Origin: Symbiodinium natans
Lineage: Eukaryota > Sar > Dinophyceae > Suessiales > Symbiodiniaceae
NCBI GenBank assembly: GCA_905221605.1
Contig: CAJNDS010002077.1
Span: 183,501 to 247,500 of the forward strand
Length of the DNA: 64,000 bases
Direction: 5' to 3'
Shown: one piece after another, positions 43,100 to 55,224 of the stretch
Position numbering within the stretch: the first letter of the stretch is position 1
Layout of the letters: the number at the start of each line of letters is the position of its first letter
Translations under genes and position numbers: made by a program
Notes under the pieces: generated by a model
Told to the model about the DNA's origin: nothing
The model's input: only the letters and a program-made list of their open reading frames with translations
Databases searched by the model: none

Positions 43100-43847
43100 G
43101 TAAGGTTGACGGTTTGAGGACTTGAGTTTGAGCCCCTCATCACCTAAGATCCCTGCCAGGTTAAATAGATACCACATATGTGCGTGTGTGTGTGTATATC
43201 TATAATATATATATAGGTTTGCGGTATACGTTGGGCATACAAGTGCCACCCCTAACAACCCCTAAACCCCTAAGCCCTTTTAGCGCGTATGCCTAAACCC
43301 GAAGCTTTTTGCTTCATGTTAGTGAAGTCTCTGCTTGCCCCAATATGAGAAGTCCCTGCACCCTTGTAGTGGGAGGCCCTACACTACCTGAAGCCCAAAA
43401 CCCAAAACCCCAAAACCCCATTCGTCATTAAGCAATTTCAGCCTTGCATCAAACAGCCTTGCGGCTGACTCTTCGCACCCTCAACCCTACATAGTCAGAA
43501 GACATCAGAAGACACGAAACACACACACATACGCAACACAAAAACAACATAACTTCCAGGCTGGAGCTAGTCCCTGCCCCGATCCTGGCAATGGGCAGAA
43601 CTCAAACTGTAGTAACATGGTCCCCTTACTAAACATGTGGACCCTTTAAGGAGGTTAAGGGATCACTTAAGGGACCATGTACTACCCTTAAAGGAACCCT
43701 CAGCCCCCACTTCCCCAAAAAGGTATAAAGGACCAAGGCTGAAACCCTCCCCCCCAAATCCCCCTAAACTAAGCCCTGAACCCAAACCTCAAACCCTAAT
43801 TGCACCCTTAAACCCTGAACCTTACACTAAGGGCTCCAAAAAAGTAC

Positions 43848-44745
43848 CTTCAGAGTGCTTGGGAACGGCCCATGGTCCCTGGCCGGTCTCGAAGATTCCC
43901 ACACCTGCACAAGGGGGCTGCTGTGTAGAGGTGAAGTTCGGGGGGTCGGGGGGGCAGAAGGCTCGGATCTCCTCAGGGGGGAAGACGGGGGAAGGGGAAC
44001 ACAGGGATGGGCAGCAGGCCTGAAGCCACAAGCTTCCACCCACAAAAGAGGGGCCAACTTTTTTCTCGGGCGTTCCGAGAATGAGGATCGTACTTTGGTA
44101 TTTGAGGGGTGGGTCTTCTACTTGGGGAGATGCCCAACAAGTTCATGATGGTGCGCATCTCCCGTAAAAAAAGCCCCCGCCCCTTCTTTGGCTGCACCTG
44201 AAGCACTGCGAGTATTTGACGAAGGAGAAGAAGCCGCCGAAGAATCAGCACCAGGAAGAACAGGAACACCTCGGGAGGCATCCATTCTAACTTGGACGTC
44301 TTGAAACCCTAAAACCCTAAACCTTAAACTCTTAAAACCCTAACCCTGAACCCTAAACCCTAACCCTAAAACCCTAAGCGCTAAGCGGGGAAATAGAGGT
44401 CAAAGATCCGCCTGGCCTAAGCTTGACCGTGGGGCCCTACAAATGTGTGTACGCGCCCTCAAAAACATACATAGCATTCTCAAAGGGGCCCCCCCAAAAG
44501 GGCTTCGGAAATTGTGCTCCTGTATTGGGGTTCCCACATACACTAAATGTCCTGAATAGAGATCATAAGTACCCCTATTATGATAATCCCGATTGAGGAC
44601 TGTTTAGTACAAGGGGAAAATCGAAACTCCTGTATTTGGTGAGGGGGGGAATGGCAGGGGAGGGTAGAAAGGGCTTTGCAGAGTGAAGGAAGTTCAGAAT
44701 CGTGCTTCTTCGGTACCCCAGCGGATCCAACATGTCGATGAAGCT
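43848..44745 (-). CDS. Three-exon minus-strand segment with a membrane helix
   Basis: Exons, 5' to 3': about 44745-44675 (SFIDMLDPLGYRRSTILNFL), about 44281-44119 (PPEVFLFFLVLILRRLLLLR then LREMRTIMNLLGISPS), 44019-43848 (PVFPPEEIRAFCPPDPPNF then GIFETGQGPWAVPKHSE). The last is 172 bases with CTTCAG acceptor, GTACTT donor and nearly all third positions C or G. The second encodes a hydrophobic helix next to a basic segment. Family not recognised; joins are not verified. Confidence 0.5.
44527..44622. repeat. Family A element, diverged copy
   Basis: CACTAAATGTCCTGAATAGA and ATCCCGATTGAGGACTGTTT then AGTACAAGGGG. In the intron of the minus-strand segment. Confidence 0.7.
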
Positions 44746-45292
44746 CTTGGACTGGATTGAGGGTTTTGAGGACCTTAGGGAGGGTCGACCTCTTCATGTG
44801 GTGTAGACTTCTTATCAGGGCTCCGGAAGGTCCTACACTTTTCAAGCGGAAGAAGACATGCCAGTGCCCCCCTGACCGATAATGGTGCAGCTGGGAGGCT
44901 GAAAGCCAGACCTGAGCTAGGCATGCGTTTCGGACCTCTTTAGGCGGGGGGCAGGGGAAGACCTCGGACCAAGGGGGGGTGTAGGTTTGACATGTCGATC
45001 TAGGTCCCCCACCTGTACGTTAAAAAAGAAACCCAAGTTTGGTTAGGTGGGTTTTATCGAACTCTCGTGCCCCCTCCTCCTCCCCCTCCTCCTCCTCCTC
45101 CTCCTCTTCCTCTCCTCCCCGCATCCTCCCCCGTCCTTCTGCCTGTCACGGACACTGCCGGAGCAACACCTAACCCGGAAGCCTGAACCCTCATGAAGCC
45201 CCAAGCGCGAAACCAGAACTCCCGTTGACCTAAACCCTGAAAGCCTTAAAACCCTCAAGCCCAGCTAAACTCCAGGCCAGGAAGGGGAAGGC

Positions 45293-45650
45293 TTAAGATT
45301 TAGGCTTACAGTCGCCTTGCCCAATGCCAAAGCCCCCAATCGCGACACAATCCTGCCACCCCCCCAACCCGAGAAGAGATGTCAATACCGCAAAACCTAG
45401 GAATCCTTGGGCTGCTTTGGGCCAACCCTCCAGAACCCCCTTGTGGCCCAGGGGCGCAGCAACCCACGAGGAATCGGAGCGCAACCTTGCCAGGGGGCAG
45501 CTTGAACTTTTTAAAGTTGCCCTCAACCCCCACACCCTGAACCACTCCACTGCGCAAGTTGTCTGTCCCCGTGTCGTGCTGGGGGCTGTTGGGATGGGGG
45601 TCAGAGGGCTTCGGCTGTATACGGTTTCGGGATGTAGGCTTAGGCTTTGA
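45293..45650 (-). CDS. Open region with competing frames
   Basis: Two minus frames are protein-like: GFLGFAVLTSLLGLGGWQDC (hydrophobic) and FKLPPGKVALRFLVGCCAPG. A plus frame is open as well. Probably holds one exon; I cannot choose. Confidence 0.25.
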
Positions 45651-45749
45651 GGCTTGAGGTTTTGGGGTTCAGGCAAAAATGTCCATCCGGACCATCCACA
45701 AGACACTAAACCCCCAAACCCTGACTTGTGGGTGTCCCCGTTGGTTAAG

Positions 45750-45809
45750 CCCATAGCCATTCTGGAATGCCTACACCTGGCATCATGGGGCCCAAAAAGA
45801 TTTCAACCG
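45750..45809 (+). CDS. Candidate exon with GTAAGT donor
   Basis: Reads PIAILECLHLASWGPKRFQP, 20 codons, phase 0. Confidence 0.4.
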
Positions 45810-46249
45810 GTAAGTGGGTTCATGGGTTACCCTCAATCTAGGGCCAGAAGGTTGTGTTGATGGCTTCAAGTGGTAGCGCAGCCCACAAAATGAAAGGGTG
45901 GAGCCCGGTTTACCCATCCTAAGCCTCCTACCCCCAAACCTTGGAAACCAACGTCATGCAAGCCCTAATAGACCCCTCAAACCCGGAACCCGAATGCCAA
46001 ACCCGAAAAGACCAATCCGCAGGGGTGGCGTGTGGTTTGTGGGCTCAGGCGATCTGCTTTCAGGATTTTAGAGTATCGGAAGCGCTTCGGGGTTTAGGAT
46101 GTAAGAAATTGAGAATCATTGGTTCGTGGTTTTGGAGGTTGTGGTTTTTGGCTGGTGGGTATTCAGGCTTGCAGGTTCAGGTAGGCTTGTAGGGTTTTTC
46201 GGTATCAAAGGGCTTCAAGGCTTGTAATTGTAGCGTTGAAATGGCTCAG

Positions 46250-46753
46250 GGCAAATCGGTCTTCTGGCAAGGCACCATGTTAGATGAAGCCATCAGGAAG
46301 GAGCAGAGCAGCGTCTGTCACAGTGATCCCTAACAACCCAGAAGCCCCTAAAGCCCAGCAAGCCCATGAAAGAACCCAAACCATGATCCGACCATCTAAC
46401 AGGGTTTAGGTAGGTTTGGGTTTAGGGTTTAGGGTTTAGGGTTTAGGGTTTTAGGGTTTAGGTTTTAGTGTTTAAGGGTTTAGGGTTTAGGGTTTAAGGG
46501 TTTTAGGGTTTAGGGTTTAGGTTTTAGGGCCGAAAAGTAACCCCTCACGAATAGCCCTGTCATGACGGGCTCTGGTGCCCAGAAGTAGGATTCGAGGTTC
46601 AAGGTTAGGGTACCCGCCCCCCCCTTGAAAGCCGTATACTGCTGCACAGGAATCCGAGCCCGGAATTCCCCTGAATGGGAACTTCGGTCAGTTCCTCGAA
46701 CGATACTTCACCTGCCAAGGGCCATATTGCTCAAAAGGACCACAGGGACGCAC
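46250..46753 (+). CDS. Two plus-strand exons, unknown protein
   Basis: Exon 46250-46312 (GKSVFWQGTMLDEAIRKEQS then S; donor GTCTGT) and 46650-46753 (ESEPGIPLNGNFGQFLERYF then TCQGPYCSKGPQGR; acceptor CTGCACAG, donor GTAACT), phase 0 join. Between them are TTTAGGG-type repeats in sense orientation. Confidence 0.5.
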
Positions 46754-47489
46754 GTAACTTCGTGGCCTAATCCTTTGTGTTTGGTCCCCCGCGTGCCGGT
46801 CCAGTAACCATGGCTGCTGGTGTGGCCAAGCTGCGATAAGGAAGGCCACGATGGAAGGTCTGGCAAAATTCAATTTTAAGGGTTCCGGGAGATCACAAAG
46901 TTATACGTTCAAGGTTTCCAGATTTCTGGATGCTTGCCATTCCAGCTCAAATTAAGTGTCCTGGTTGGCCTGGGTCCTTAGCAGTTTGGGTGTCCCTGCT
47001 GCGGAGGCTGAACTGGCAACACCCGGCTTCCATGCCTAGAAGTTTAAGTACAGGTTTTAAGTTTAGGGTCAGCGTTCACGGTTTAGGAGTAAGGTTTGGG
47101 GTGTCTCGGTGAGGGGGGGATACTGGTGTTTGGAAGCGCCCCAGCCCGCCTCAATCGAAAGAACGCACCCCCCAGTAGTCGCTAGCACCTCGCCCTCAAT
47201 TTTTTCTGGGTTTTAGGGTTTCGTTGCTTTCTGTTTCGAGCTCATGTTCATGCAAATCCGACTTCCGTGGTCCTACCCAAGCTTCAAAGAAAACCAGCGG
47301 CGTCGCTGCAAACGTCTGTGCACCCAAATTTTTGGCCTTTGAGTTTTGGCTCGAAGCTTTCTAAAGTCCATGGTGGCTTTTGAAGCAATACTAAGCATGA
47401 CGGTGTGGCTTTGGCTCCTCTCTTTTTTGCAGCTGCAGGATTTAGGGTTTAGGTTGAGGGTTTAGGGTTTTAGGGTTAGGGTTTCGGGA

Positions 47490-47610
47490 ATGCCGCGACT
47501 GCCTGAAGGTTGTCTGGCTTTGGGTCTGAAACCCGAGGCCTCCTCGTACATAGAACAAAGGTGCAAAGCCGTACCGCTACCGAGGCTCCCCTCTTGTGCA
47601 AATCCCCTCT
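47490..47610 (+). CDS. Exon with GTTTAGGG donor, possible first exon
   Basis: Starts ATG and reads MPRLPEGCLALGLKPEASSY then IEQRCKAVPLPRLPSCANPL, 40 codons plus one base; the intron begins GTTTAGGG. Confidence 0.5.
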
Positions 47611-47624
47611 GTTTAGGGATAACA

Positions 47625-48077
47625 TCACCCTAAACCCTACCCCGCAAAACCCCGCTAAAACCCCGCTAAAAAAAGCTAACCCCGCTAAACCCCCTAAACC
47701 CCGCTAAACCCCCCTAAACCCCCCTCCCAAACCCCCCTAAACCCTAAACCCCCCCCCTAAAAAAACCCCCCTAAACCCCAACAACCTAAACCAAAAACCC
47801 CCCTAAAAAACCCCCCTAAACCCCCTAACCCCCCTAAACCCCCCTAAACCCCCCTAACCCCCCTAAACCCCCTAAACCCCCTAAACCCCCTAAACCCCCT
47901 AAACCCCCTAAACCCCCTAAACCCCCTAAACCCCCTAAACCCCCTAAACCCCCTAAACCCCCTAAACCCCCTAAACCCCCTTAACCCCCTAAACCCCCTA
48001 AACCCCCTAAACCCCCTAAACCCCCTAAACCCCCTAAACCCCCTAAACCCCCTAAACCCCCTAAACCCCCTAAACCC
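47625..48077 (-). repeat. Nonamer variant array CCCCCTAAA
   Basis: Irregular C-rich start, then about 27 near-identical 9-mers. The frame encoding a GFR repeat across it is an artefact of the 9-base period. Confidence 0.95.
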
Positions 48078-48164
48078 TCTGAAAACCCTCAACGCCAAGC
48101 CCCCAACTGGAAGGTTTCGAGTGAGGGAAACCCTAAACCCTAACCCTAAACTCCCGCCTGGAAG

Positions 48165-48249
48165 TCACCGATCCAGGTTCCGATGGTATCTCCGAGGCTG
48201 GCGGAGAGATCTGCAACGCCTCTTTATCTCAAACCGTCTTGCATTGTAG
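48165..48249 (+). CDS. Exon with GTTTAGGG donor
   Basis: Reads TDPGSDGISEAGGEICNASL then SQTVLHC, 27 codons. Acceptor GGAAG; intron GTTTAGGGTTTAGGG. Confidence 0.5.
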
Positions 48250-48679
48250 GTTTAGGGTTTAGGGTTTGGGGCTTAGGGCTTAGGGTTTAGGGTCCGCCGA
48301 CCCTGCGGCGTGTTGGGAACCCTCCCTTACACCCCAAACCTTAAAACGGGGGGGGGGGGGGGGGGGAGGCCGACCAGAGGCGGTTCACCACAGGGGGTAG
48401 GGGCTGCTTTGGCAAAACCCCCTTTAAGGTGGGTGGTGGGTACCCCTCACCCCCACCCCCACCCCCACCCCCACCCCACCCACCCCCACCCACCCACCCC
48501 CCCACCCCCTCCCCCAAAAACAGCAGCCAGGCCAAGACACTTGCCCCCAAAACAACTTGATTTACAGCTGGTAAAAATATATACAGGCGAAATAGAGCGC
48601 CGATGAGGGCGAAGATTAGGGATTGCAAGTTTGGGCACTGCTTGGGAAGCTCAATCCTGAATAAACCCTACACAAAAAA

Positions 48680-49051
48680 TCCTAATCCTAAACCCTAAAC
48701 CCTAAACCCTAAACCCTAAACCCTAAACCCTAAACCCCTAAACCCTAAACCCTAAACCCTAAACCCCCCAAGGCCCACCTAGTGCTTCCATGGTGTCTGT
48801 CATCGCCGAGCCGAGGGCGTTCACGACGTCCGCCGTCATCTTGAAGGTACAGTATGCGGAGCCGGAAGTTAACTCCTGGAAGTCTAGGGGGTGTAGGGTT
48901 TAGGGGGTAGGGTTTAGCGTCTAGGGTTTAGGGTTTAGGGTTTAGGGTTTAAGGTTTAGGGTTTAGGGTTTAGGGTTTGGGGTTTAGGGTTTAGGGTTTA
49001 GGGTTTAGGGTTTAGGGTTTAGGGTTTAGGGTTTAGGGTTTAGGGTTTGGG
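48680..49051. repeat. Opposed telomere-like arrays flanking an exon
   Basis: 48680-48766 is CCCTAAA and 48918-49051 is TTTAGGG, with the minus exon 48779-48875 between. After 49057 the array flips to CCCTAAA again. Confidence 0.9.
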
Positions 49052-50249
49052 GTAAACCATAACCCCTCAACCCTAAACCCTAACCCTAAATCCTAAACCC
49101 TAAACCCTAAACCCTAAACCCTACGCCCTTAACCCTAAGTCCTAAACCCTAAACCCCAACAAAAATGAGTCTGGACCCGCAATACCCCAAATACGCTCAA
49201 CCAAAAGTACCTTCACTGCCCTAAACCCAAATACCCAGATAACCTACAAACCCCAAACAACGCCCTGAATACTTAAGGAACACCCTGAAAGCTCTTTTTG
49301 GGCTGGGGTTGGAAGCTCGGCATGATGTGGTCGAACAAAGTCTAGCATGTGTGGTACGTCCGCGCTCAGACTAGGGCTCACAAGATAACACAGAATAAGT
49401 ACCAGCCACCAAGACGCGGCCTGCAGATGGTCCAGCACACTGCCAGAAATCCAAAACCCCAAGCCCAAAACCCCAAACCTGAAACCCAAAGCCTAACTAA
49501 GCCGTAAACTCCAACACTTGAGAGCATCGTACGGTTTAGCTCGGGCTCAGGGTTGCGTGAATCAGGGGTCCCAAATCTCACAGCCCGCGGTCCGTGAACT
49601 CCACCCCCGGCATGGGCACGCAGCGCTTGGCGGAGTAGGGGCACACGGACTGGCACGAAGACGGTTCAGAGCGGCGACTAGCATAAGCCCCAAATAAGGG
49701 CATACAGCCAAGTATAACTTTAGTCACCCTACTTAAAACACCTGCCAGTCACCTGCCAGTCTCCTATGGTTGATGTATGCACCATGACTGACACACCCTA
49801 AATACCTAAACCTGATACCCCAGAAGCCCCAAACCTAAATCCTTGAGACTCGATCTGAATCCTGCCTTATAGGAGGGTTCAGGGTTCAGGCATTAGGTTC
49901 GGGCACCGGAGTATTCGGGTACATAGGGCTCAGGGTTGCACACCCTGAGACCTGACCCAAAACCCTGGTATGGGAATCAGCATGGGCCTGCATGGTTACA
50001 GCTGACGCTGGAACCCTAAACTCCCTACCACTTAATAAAGCAATCCTAAACCCGAAACCCTAAACCCTAAACCCTAAAACCTACTAAACCCTAAACCCTA
50101 AACCCTAAAACCTAGACCCTAGACCCTAGACCCTAGACCCTACCCCTAAACCCTCTCAGCCCTGGACTGTCGGCAGCGCTGAGAACTTGAAATCGTTGCT
50201 GATGACGCTCCTGGGGACTTGGCCCAGGGCGGAGTCTTGAAAGAACTCC
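48779..50249 (-). CDS. Four-exon minus-strand gene segment, unknown protein
   Basis: Exons, 5' to 3': 50249-50168 (EFFQDSALGQVPRSVISNDF then KFSALPT), 49649-49582 (SVCPYSAKRCVPMPGVEFTD then RG), 49364-49284 (ADVPHMLDFVRPHHAELPTP then AQKELS), 48875-48779 (ELTSGSAYCTFKMTADVVNA then LGSAMTDTMEAL). The first three join in consistent phase (0 then 2). Donors GTCCAG, GTGAGA, GTGTTC, GTGGGC. Third positions are strongly G/C. The last join needs another exon or a different boundary. No family recognised. Confidence 0.6.
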
Positions 50250-50562
50250 CTGGACCCTAGACCCTAAACCCGTAACTCTAAACCCTAGTTAGCCTATAAC
50301 TAAACCCTAAACCATAGAACACATGCTAAGTTTTAGATCCTAAGCCTTAAACCCTAAACCTACAAAATCTCCGTAAATCCTAAACCACCCGAAGAAAAAA
50401 AGTCTCAAACCGCCCATTCAAGAAACCCTCAACCCTCTACACCACAAATCATACAACCCAAAAACACTTGGGTTCATCACTGCCTCGCCATAAGCCTATG
50501 CCACGCCCCAAAGGTCCCTAGAAGTGACTTCGCAAGGATACTCGAGGGTATATTTCATATTC

Positions 50563-50718
50563 GGTTTAGGGTTTAGGGTTTAGGGTTTCGGGTTTAGGGT
50601 TTAGGGTTTAGGGTTTAGGGTTTAGGGTTAAAGGGTTTAGGGTTTAGGGTTTAGGGTTTAGGGTTTAAGGGTTTAGGGTTTAGGGTTTAGGGTTTAGGGT
50701 TTAGGGTTTAGGGGTTAG
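50563..50718 (+). repeat. Telomere-like array (TTTAGGG)n
   Basis: About 21 units with two TTAAGGG insertions. Between the divergent gene segments at 50249 and 50965. Confidence 0.95.
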
Positions 50719-50964
50719 GGGGTGTTAAGGTGTTCGGTTTGCTTGTCATTCTACCCGCTTGTATTACTCTTACAAAAAGGATACCCATCGGCAGGCCCCT
50801 CACTCACCCAAACCACACCGTAGGCGTTCCTGCCCCCCCCCCCCCCCACGCTCTTCTGGGTCCTGGCCCAAAAGGAACATCAGCCCTCTTACAAAAGGGA
50901 ACAGGGCACACCTTGTTTCTGAGAACCACAAATATGGGCTAGCCCAAGGCCGACTAATCTTCAG

Positions 50965-51460
50965 ACGCGGTGCTGGAGCGAGAGGACCTCCGCCCTGCGA
51001 AGTTCATGTGCGCAGTGCGCTCAAAAGGATTCAGGTGCTGGTTCTAGGGATTAAATGTGGGCTTCAGGATCTGAGGGTTGAGATTCTCAGGGTTGGGCCA
51101 AATCCGAAGAGCATGCATCCCTGGTACCCTTTACAAGCGCGGTTCGCAAGACCCCCTTGCTTCCACTGCCATAACAAGCATGACCTGCTCGAGTTGAGCC
51201 CTGGGTGCTTAGATGCAGGACATTGCAAGTGTGTAGACTCAATGATACAACTGCAGTCAACTCTTTAAAAAAAATCGGGTCCCAAAAGCCTTCATATTCA
51301 CCCCGACAGGCCTTGCGAGTGCTTCTGGCTTCCGCGGCCAAACCAAACAAATCCGGGTGGGTTCTAGGAAGCTGGCCTGCTGCCACTGTAGCTCTTCAAC
51401 GTGTCGAAGGCCAACTTCAGAGGATTGTCAAGGGTCATCTCATAGACATACCTGTGAAGG
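50965..51460 (+). CDS. Plus-strand exons including a Cys/His-rich piece
   Basis: Exons 50965-51014 (AVLEREDLRPAKFMCA), about 51140-51229 (FARPPCFHCHNKHDLLELSP then GCLDAGHCKC) and 51310-51460 (ALRVLLASAAKPNKSGWVLG, SWPAATVALQRVEGQLQRIV, KGHLIDIPVK). The last is 151 bases and ends at GTTTAGGG. The Cys/His spacing suggests a small metal-binding site but matches no family I can name. Confidence 0.55.
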
Positions 51461-51628
51461 GTTTAGGGTTTAGGGTTTAGGGTTTAGGGTTTAGGGTTTA
51501 GGGTTTAGGGTTTAGGGTTTAGGGTTTAGGGTTTAGGGTTTAGGGTTTAGGGTTTAGGGTTTAGGGTTCAGGGTTCAGGGTTTAGGGTTGGGGTTTAGGG
51601 TTTAGGTTTTAGGGTTTAGGGTTTCGGG
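51461..51628 (+). repeat. Telomere-like array starting at a 5' splice site
   Basis: About 23 units; the first GT is the donor of exon 51310-51460. Confidence 0.95.
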
Positions 51629-51990
51629 CTATGTTAAAAGTTATGAGACAGACCTGTCTAGGCGCCTGTGTCTAGCAACTCCAGAAAGGAGCAGCACGTC
51701 CTGGTATTGCATTCTTGCTTCGTGGGCCTGGATGTACCTATCCGGATTTGGGCCCGCTAAGAGCAGAAAGGACTTCATAGGGCAAACTAAGTGCGAAGAT
51801 TTTTCAACATATCTGTATTAACCAGCATCAACCTCTCATACTGTGCCAAACGACAGTATACAAATCCATAGAACCGATACCAGATCCGAAAACCGAACGT
51901 CGACACTGAGTACCTGAACCTTCAAGTAAGGGTTTAGGACATCGGGCTTCGTTGCCTCGACAGTTTCGGGTTTGGGTGCAAGCCGGTGGG

Positions 51991-52139
51991 GTTCAGGGCT
52001 TCAGGGCTTCAGGGCTTCAGGGCTTCAGGGCTTCAGGGCTTCAGGGCTTCAGGGCTTCAGGGCTTCAGGGTTTCAGGGTTTCAGGGTTTCAGGGGTTTCA
52101 GGGGTTTCAGGGGTTTCAGGGGTTTCAGGGGTTTCAGGG
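51991..52139 (+). repeat. Variant arrays GGGCTTCA then GGGGTTTCA
   Basis: Nine 8-mers GGGCTTCA pass into GGGTTTCA and then 9-mers GGGGTTTCA: one array recording stepwise unit change. Confidence 0.95.
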
Positions 52140-52423
52140 TCCGCGGTTTAGGGTTCTTCGGGTGCCAGGTTCTGTGATCCTAGGGCTCACAGGTCTTCTT
52201 GAGGCTAGCAGGTCTGGGTGGAGATCTCGGCTCGGAGACCCCTCAACCAAAAAAAACCCAAAAGCTCACAGAGACCCAAAAGTTCACACAGGTCAGAACT
52301 AGGGGCTGGTGGTTTAGGCGTTAAGCTGTAGGGACTGAAGCCTGAACACTGAATCCCACAGAAGCTAAGGGCGAGATACAAAATCCTGGTGAACTCCGCG
52401 CCCTAGACCCTAACACCTTGCAG

Positions 52424-52613
52424 ACTATACTCGGAGGTTCATGGATGCTTATAAGCAGGGCTATAGCTAGGGCAACTGTAGATTCCGTGTTTCAGGTACC
52501 TACAACCCTAGATATACCTGCCCAGGAACCTCCCAGTACCCCTGGACTCCCTCAAGCTCTTGCCGCGGGGAGACTCGCGTGCCGTCGAGCTTCCATTCCT
52601 TGTCACGCTTCGG
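52424..52613 (+). CDS. Two plus-strand exons
   Basis: Exon 52424-52495 (TILGGSWMLISRAIARATVD then SVFQ; acceptor CCTTGCAG, donor GTACCT) and 52526-52613 (NLPVPLDSLKLLPRGDSRAV then ELPFLVTLR; donor GCTTTAGGG, a GC donor made by a degenerate repeat unit). The phase between them does not fit exactly. Confidence 0.45.
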
Positions 52614-52912
52614 GCTTTAGGGCTTAGGGCTTAGGGCTTAGGGCTTCGGGCTTAGGGCTTCGGGTTCAGGATCATGTCTGAGGTTGGGGTCCATGGCTCC
52701 TCTGCTCCCCTTTGAGTTTAGGAGTCTGCATATCCACCCTAAACCCTAAACCCTAAACCCTAAATCCTAAACCCTAAACCCTTAACCCTCTAAGACCTAA
52801 GACCTAAACCCTGAACCCCAAGCCTTTCGCCGCGAACCAAGAGCCCCAAACTCCTTAGTGTCTCTCGTAGAATATTCCAGGAGTATGACTCAATTTATAC
52901 ATATGTATATAA

Positions 52913-53023
52913 CCCAGAGGGTCCGTTTGTAGTACGATTATGGGATCAGGTACCCGAAAGCCATACTAAACAGGGTTTTGGGGCACCCGATTCCTTGCTT
53001 GTACTACAAATGGGCCCTCTGGG
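52913..53023. repeat. Inverted-repeat element, family E
   Basis: CCCAGAGGGTCCGTTTGTAG then TAC at the left; the complement of GTACTACAAATGGGCCCTCT then GGG at the right: 21 of 23 match. 111 bases, set between two TA-rich microsatellites. Confidence 0.75.
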
Positions 53024-53269
53024 CAATAGTATGCGTATATATGTACACACACACACACCCTACACCCTAAACCCGAAACCCTACATTTGGAGCGGATTGC
53101 GGATTTTGGAGGACACCGAAGCCCCGAGCTGAGTGTCCAGGGGATTGGGGCAGGGTCTAGGAGTTCAGGCGCGAGCGGCTGTGAGAAGATTGTGGTTTAG
53201 GGTTTCGGGTTTCGGGTTTAGGGTCTAGCCCTGAGTTTGAAAGCGAAAGCCCCCACCCTGATCCGAAAC

Positions 53270-53524
53270 ATGGACGTATGCCCAAGGATCACCATGGTGA
53301 AATCGGCAGCGCATCCGGTCAAGCATACCTTGGCATGTCTGTTCAGGTGAGTTTAGAGGTCAGAGTTTAGGGTTTAGGGTGCCCGGATAAGGCCATAGGT
53401 TAAGATCGACTACTCGCGCATTTAACATCTCAGGTTCACAAGCATGCAGAATGCCTTTGCCATGGGCGCAGGTGCCCTATATCGAGATCCTACTTGGGGC
53501 GTTTCCATTTTGGGTTTCCGAAGA
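53270..53524 (+). CDS. Two candidate plus-strand exons
   Basis: 53270-53346 reads MDVCPRITMVKSAAHPVKHT then LACLF with a GTGAGT donor and could start at its ATG. 53450-53524 reads NAFAMGAGALYRDPTWGVSI then LGFRR, acceptor CATGCAG, donor GTATTG. The join is out of phase as drawn. Confidence 0.4.
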
Positions 53525-53639
53525 GTATTGCTCCCTTAGGGCTACTCTGCTACATATGCGACGATATGCTTATGGGATAAAACATGAAAGCCTAAACCCT
53601 ACTGCTCGATCATGTTTTGAAAAGCACCACTGACTTCAT

Positions 53640-54700
53640 AGACATCCGCCTTGACAGTGCTCAAGCCTCAGACTTCCCGGATGCCGAGACTTTGTGGGGG
53701 CCAGGGACGAACTCCTAAATCCCAAACCCTAGAGCTTAAACGTGCACAACGGCTCAAGAACCGACTTCCCAGAATGAAGCCTGATGTCTAAAGAACCCCA
53801 GAACTATGCAGTGAGAGATACTTTTTGCTTGCTTATGTTTATGTTTACATATTCATGCCGACTCCCGAACCGAACCCCGACCCACCATGAAAAATGTCTA
53901 AGCCACATGATACTTTTGTTAGGGTTTAGGGGTTAAATCGTGCCCTCCCCCCCCCCCCCCCCCCCCCCCCCCACCCCCAACACCGGAGCCCTAAAACTGG
54001 AAGACCACCACGAATGTGTCTGATTCAACCCCTAAACCCAGAACCCAAAACCCTACTCAGAACCCTAAGCTACTAAACCATGAAAAGGACTCATTCTAAA
54101 GGAGTGTCATATCGGGGCTATCTTGGGGCTACTTAGGCATATGAAGACTACAATGGTCCATTGGCGAGGAAGAAAGAAGGTTTTTTCAAAGCTTAAGGCT
54201 TAGGGTTTAGGGGTTTCATGGGGTAGATGAGTTGGGGTCCCTGCATGCTTTCCTGATTCCTTCTTCGTTGTGTACTTGTGTCATCCTTTTCTACTATATC
54301 TTAACTGTGCTTTGTGTGCTCCAAGCACTTGCTTTAGTTGTGTACTGTGTCTGTATTCTTTCTTGAAAAAGGGTGTTGCGTTTACGCGGTTTCTTGAACC
54401 ATGAAGTGACAGGTCAAGAAGGCACAAGCCTTCCCTATAAAGTTCTGATGTGGCCAACTCCTACTCCTGAGGGCGGCACAACACTGTGTTTATCTCGTGC
54501 TTAAAAGAAAGGGCGCGTTGACCCTTCTTTGTAAGTTGTACCACTACTATCTTGTTCCATCTATCTCGTTTCTTTCTGCCTGAAAATCACCGCGCAGTAC
54601 TCTTGTGTGCGTCATTAGGGATTTGGGATTCGGGATTTGGAACTCAGGATTTGTTGGGCTTTGGGCTTAGGGCCCCTTCAATATAAGAGCATAGACAGCT
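53640..54700. other. Repeat-poor interval without a supported gene
   Basis: A 32-base poly-C run near 53947, one TTTAGGG pair near 54195, T-rich stretches at 54240-54380. No exon on either strand convinces me. Confidence 0.5.
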
Positions 54701-54789
54701 CCTCACCCTGAACCCTAAATCCTAAACCCTAAACCCTAAACCCTAAACCCTAAACCCTAAACCCCAAACGCAGCTCAAGCTAAAGTCGC

Positions 54790-54834
54790 CTCGTTGAAGT
54801 AGAGGGAGGCTTCATTGAAGATGTCCTCGAAGAC
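54790..54834 (-). CDS. Candidate exon with GC donor
   Basis: Reads VFEDIFNEASLYFNE after CGCAAG, then GCGACT. If the frame starts earlier it continues SWARK upstream. CCCTAAA repeats lie downstream in sense. Confidence 0.5.
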
Positions 54835-55036
54835 CTTGCGAGCCCAGGAGTTTTGGATTTATTCGCTGGCTCACAGAAGTCCACAAATTCTGACCTGCAA
54901 GGCTTAAGTGAAGGGCTCTTCTAGAACTGAGGAAAGTAGTATGTATTCAGAAGTCGGGACTCCATGACCCCTAAACCCTAAACCCTACACCCTAAACCCT
55001 AAACCCTCCATGACTTGCTTCCCAAACTGAACCTGC

Positions 55037-55081
55037 CTGGCCATTGGCCCCCGAAGGCGAGAAGAGGTTGTCGGCGCTCAC
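55037..55081 (-). CDS. Candidate short exon with GC donor
   Basis: Reads VSADNLFSPSGANGQ, 15 codons, acceptor TGGCAG, donor GCAGGT. Confidence 0.4.
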
Positions 55082-55224
55082 CTGCCATTTCACCAACAGA
55101 GGACCTCTAGGTTTGAGGTTTAGGGTTTAAGGTTTCGGGTTTAGGGTTTAGGGTTTAGGGTGTAGGGTTTAGGGTGTAGGGTGTAGGGGCTTCAGGACTT
55201 TAGGGTTCAGGGGTTGAGGGTCGC

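Noticed and set aside
47844-48098. 84-codon GFRGFR ORF
   Set aside because: Product of the 9-base CCCCCTAAA array; the period is a multiple of three so one frame stays open. No other coding sign.
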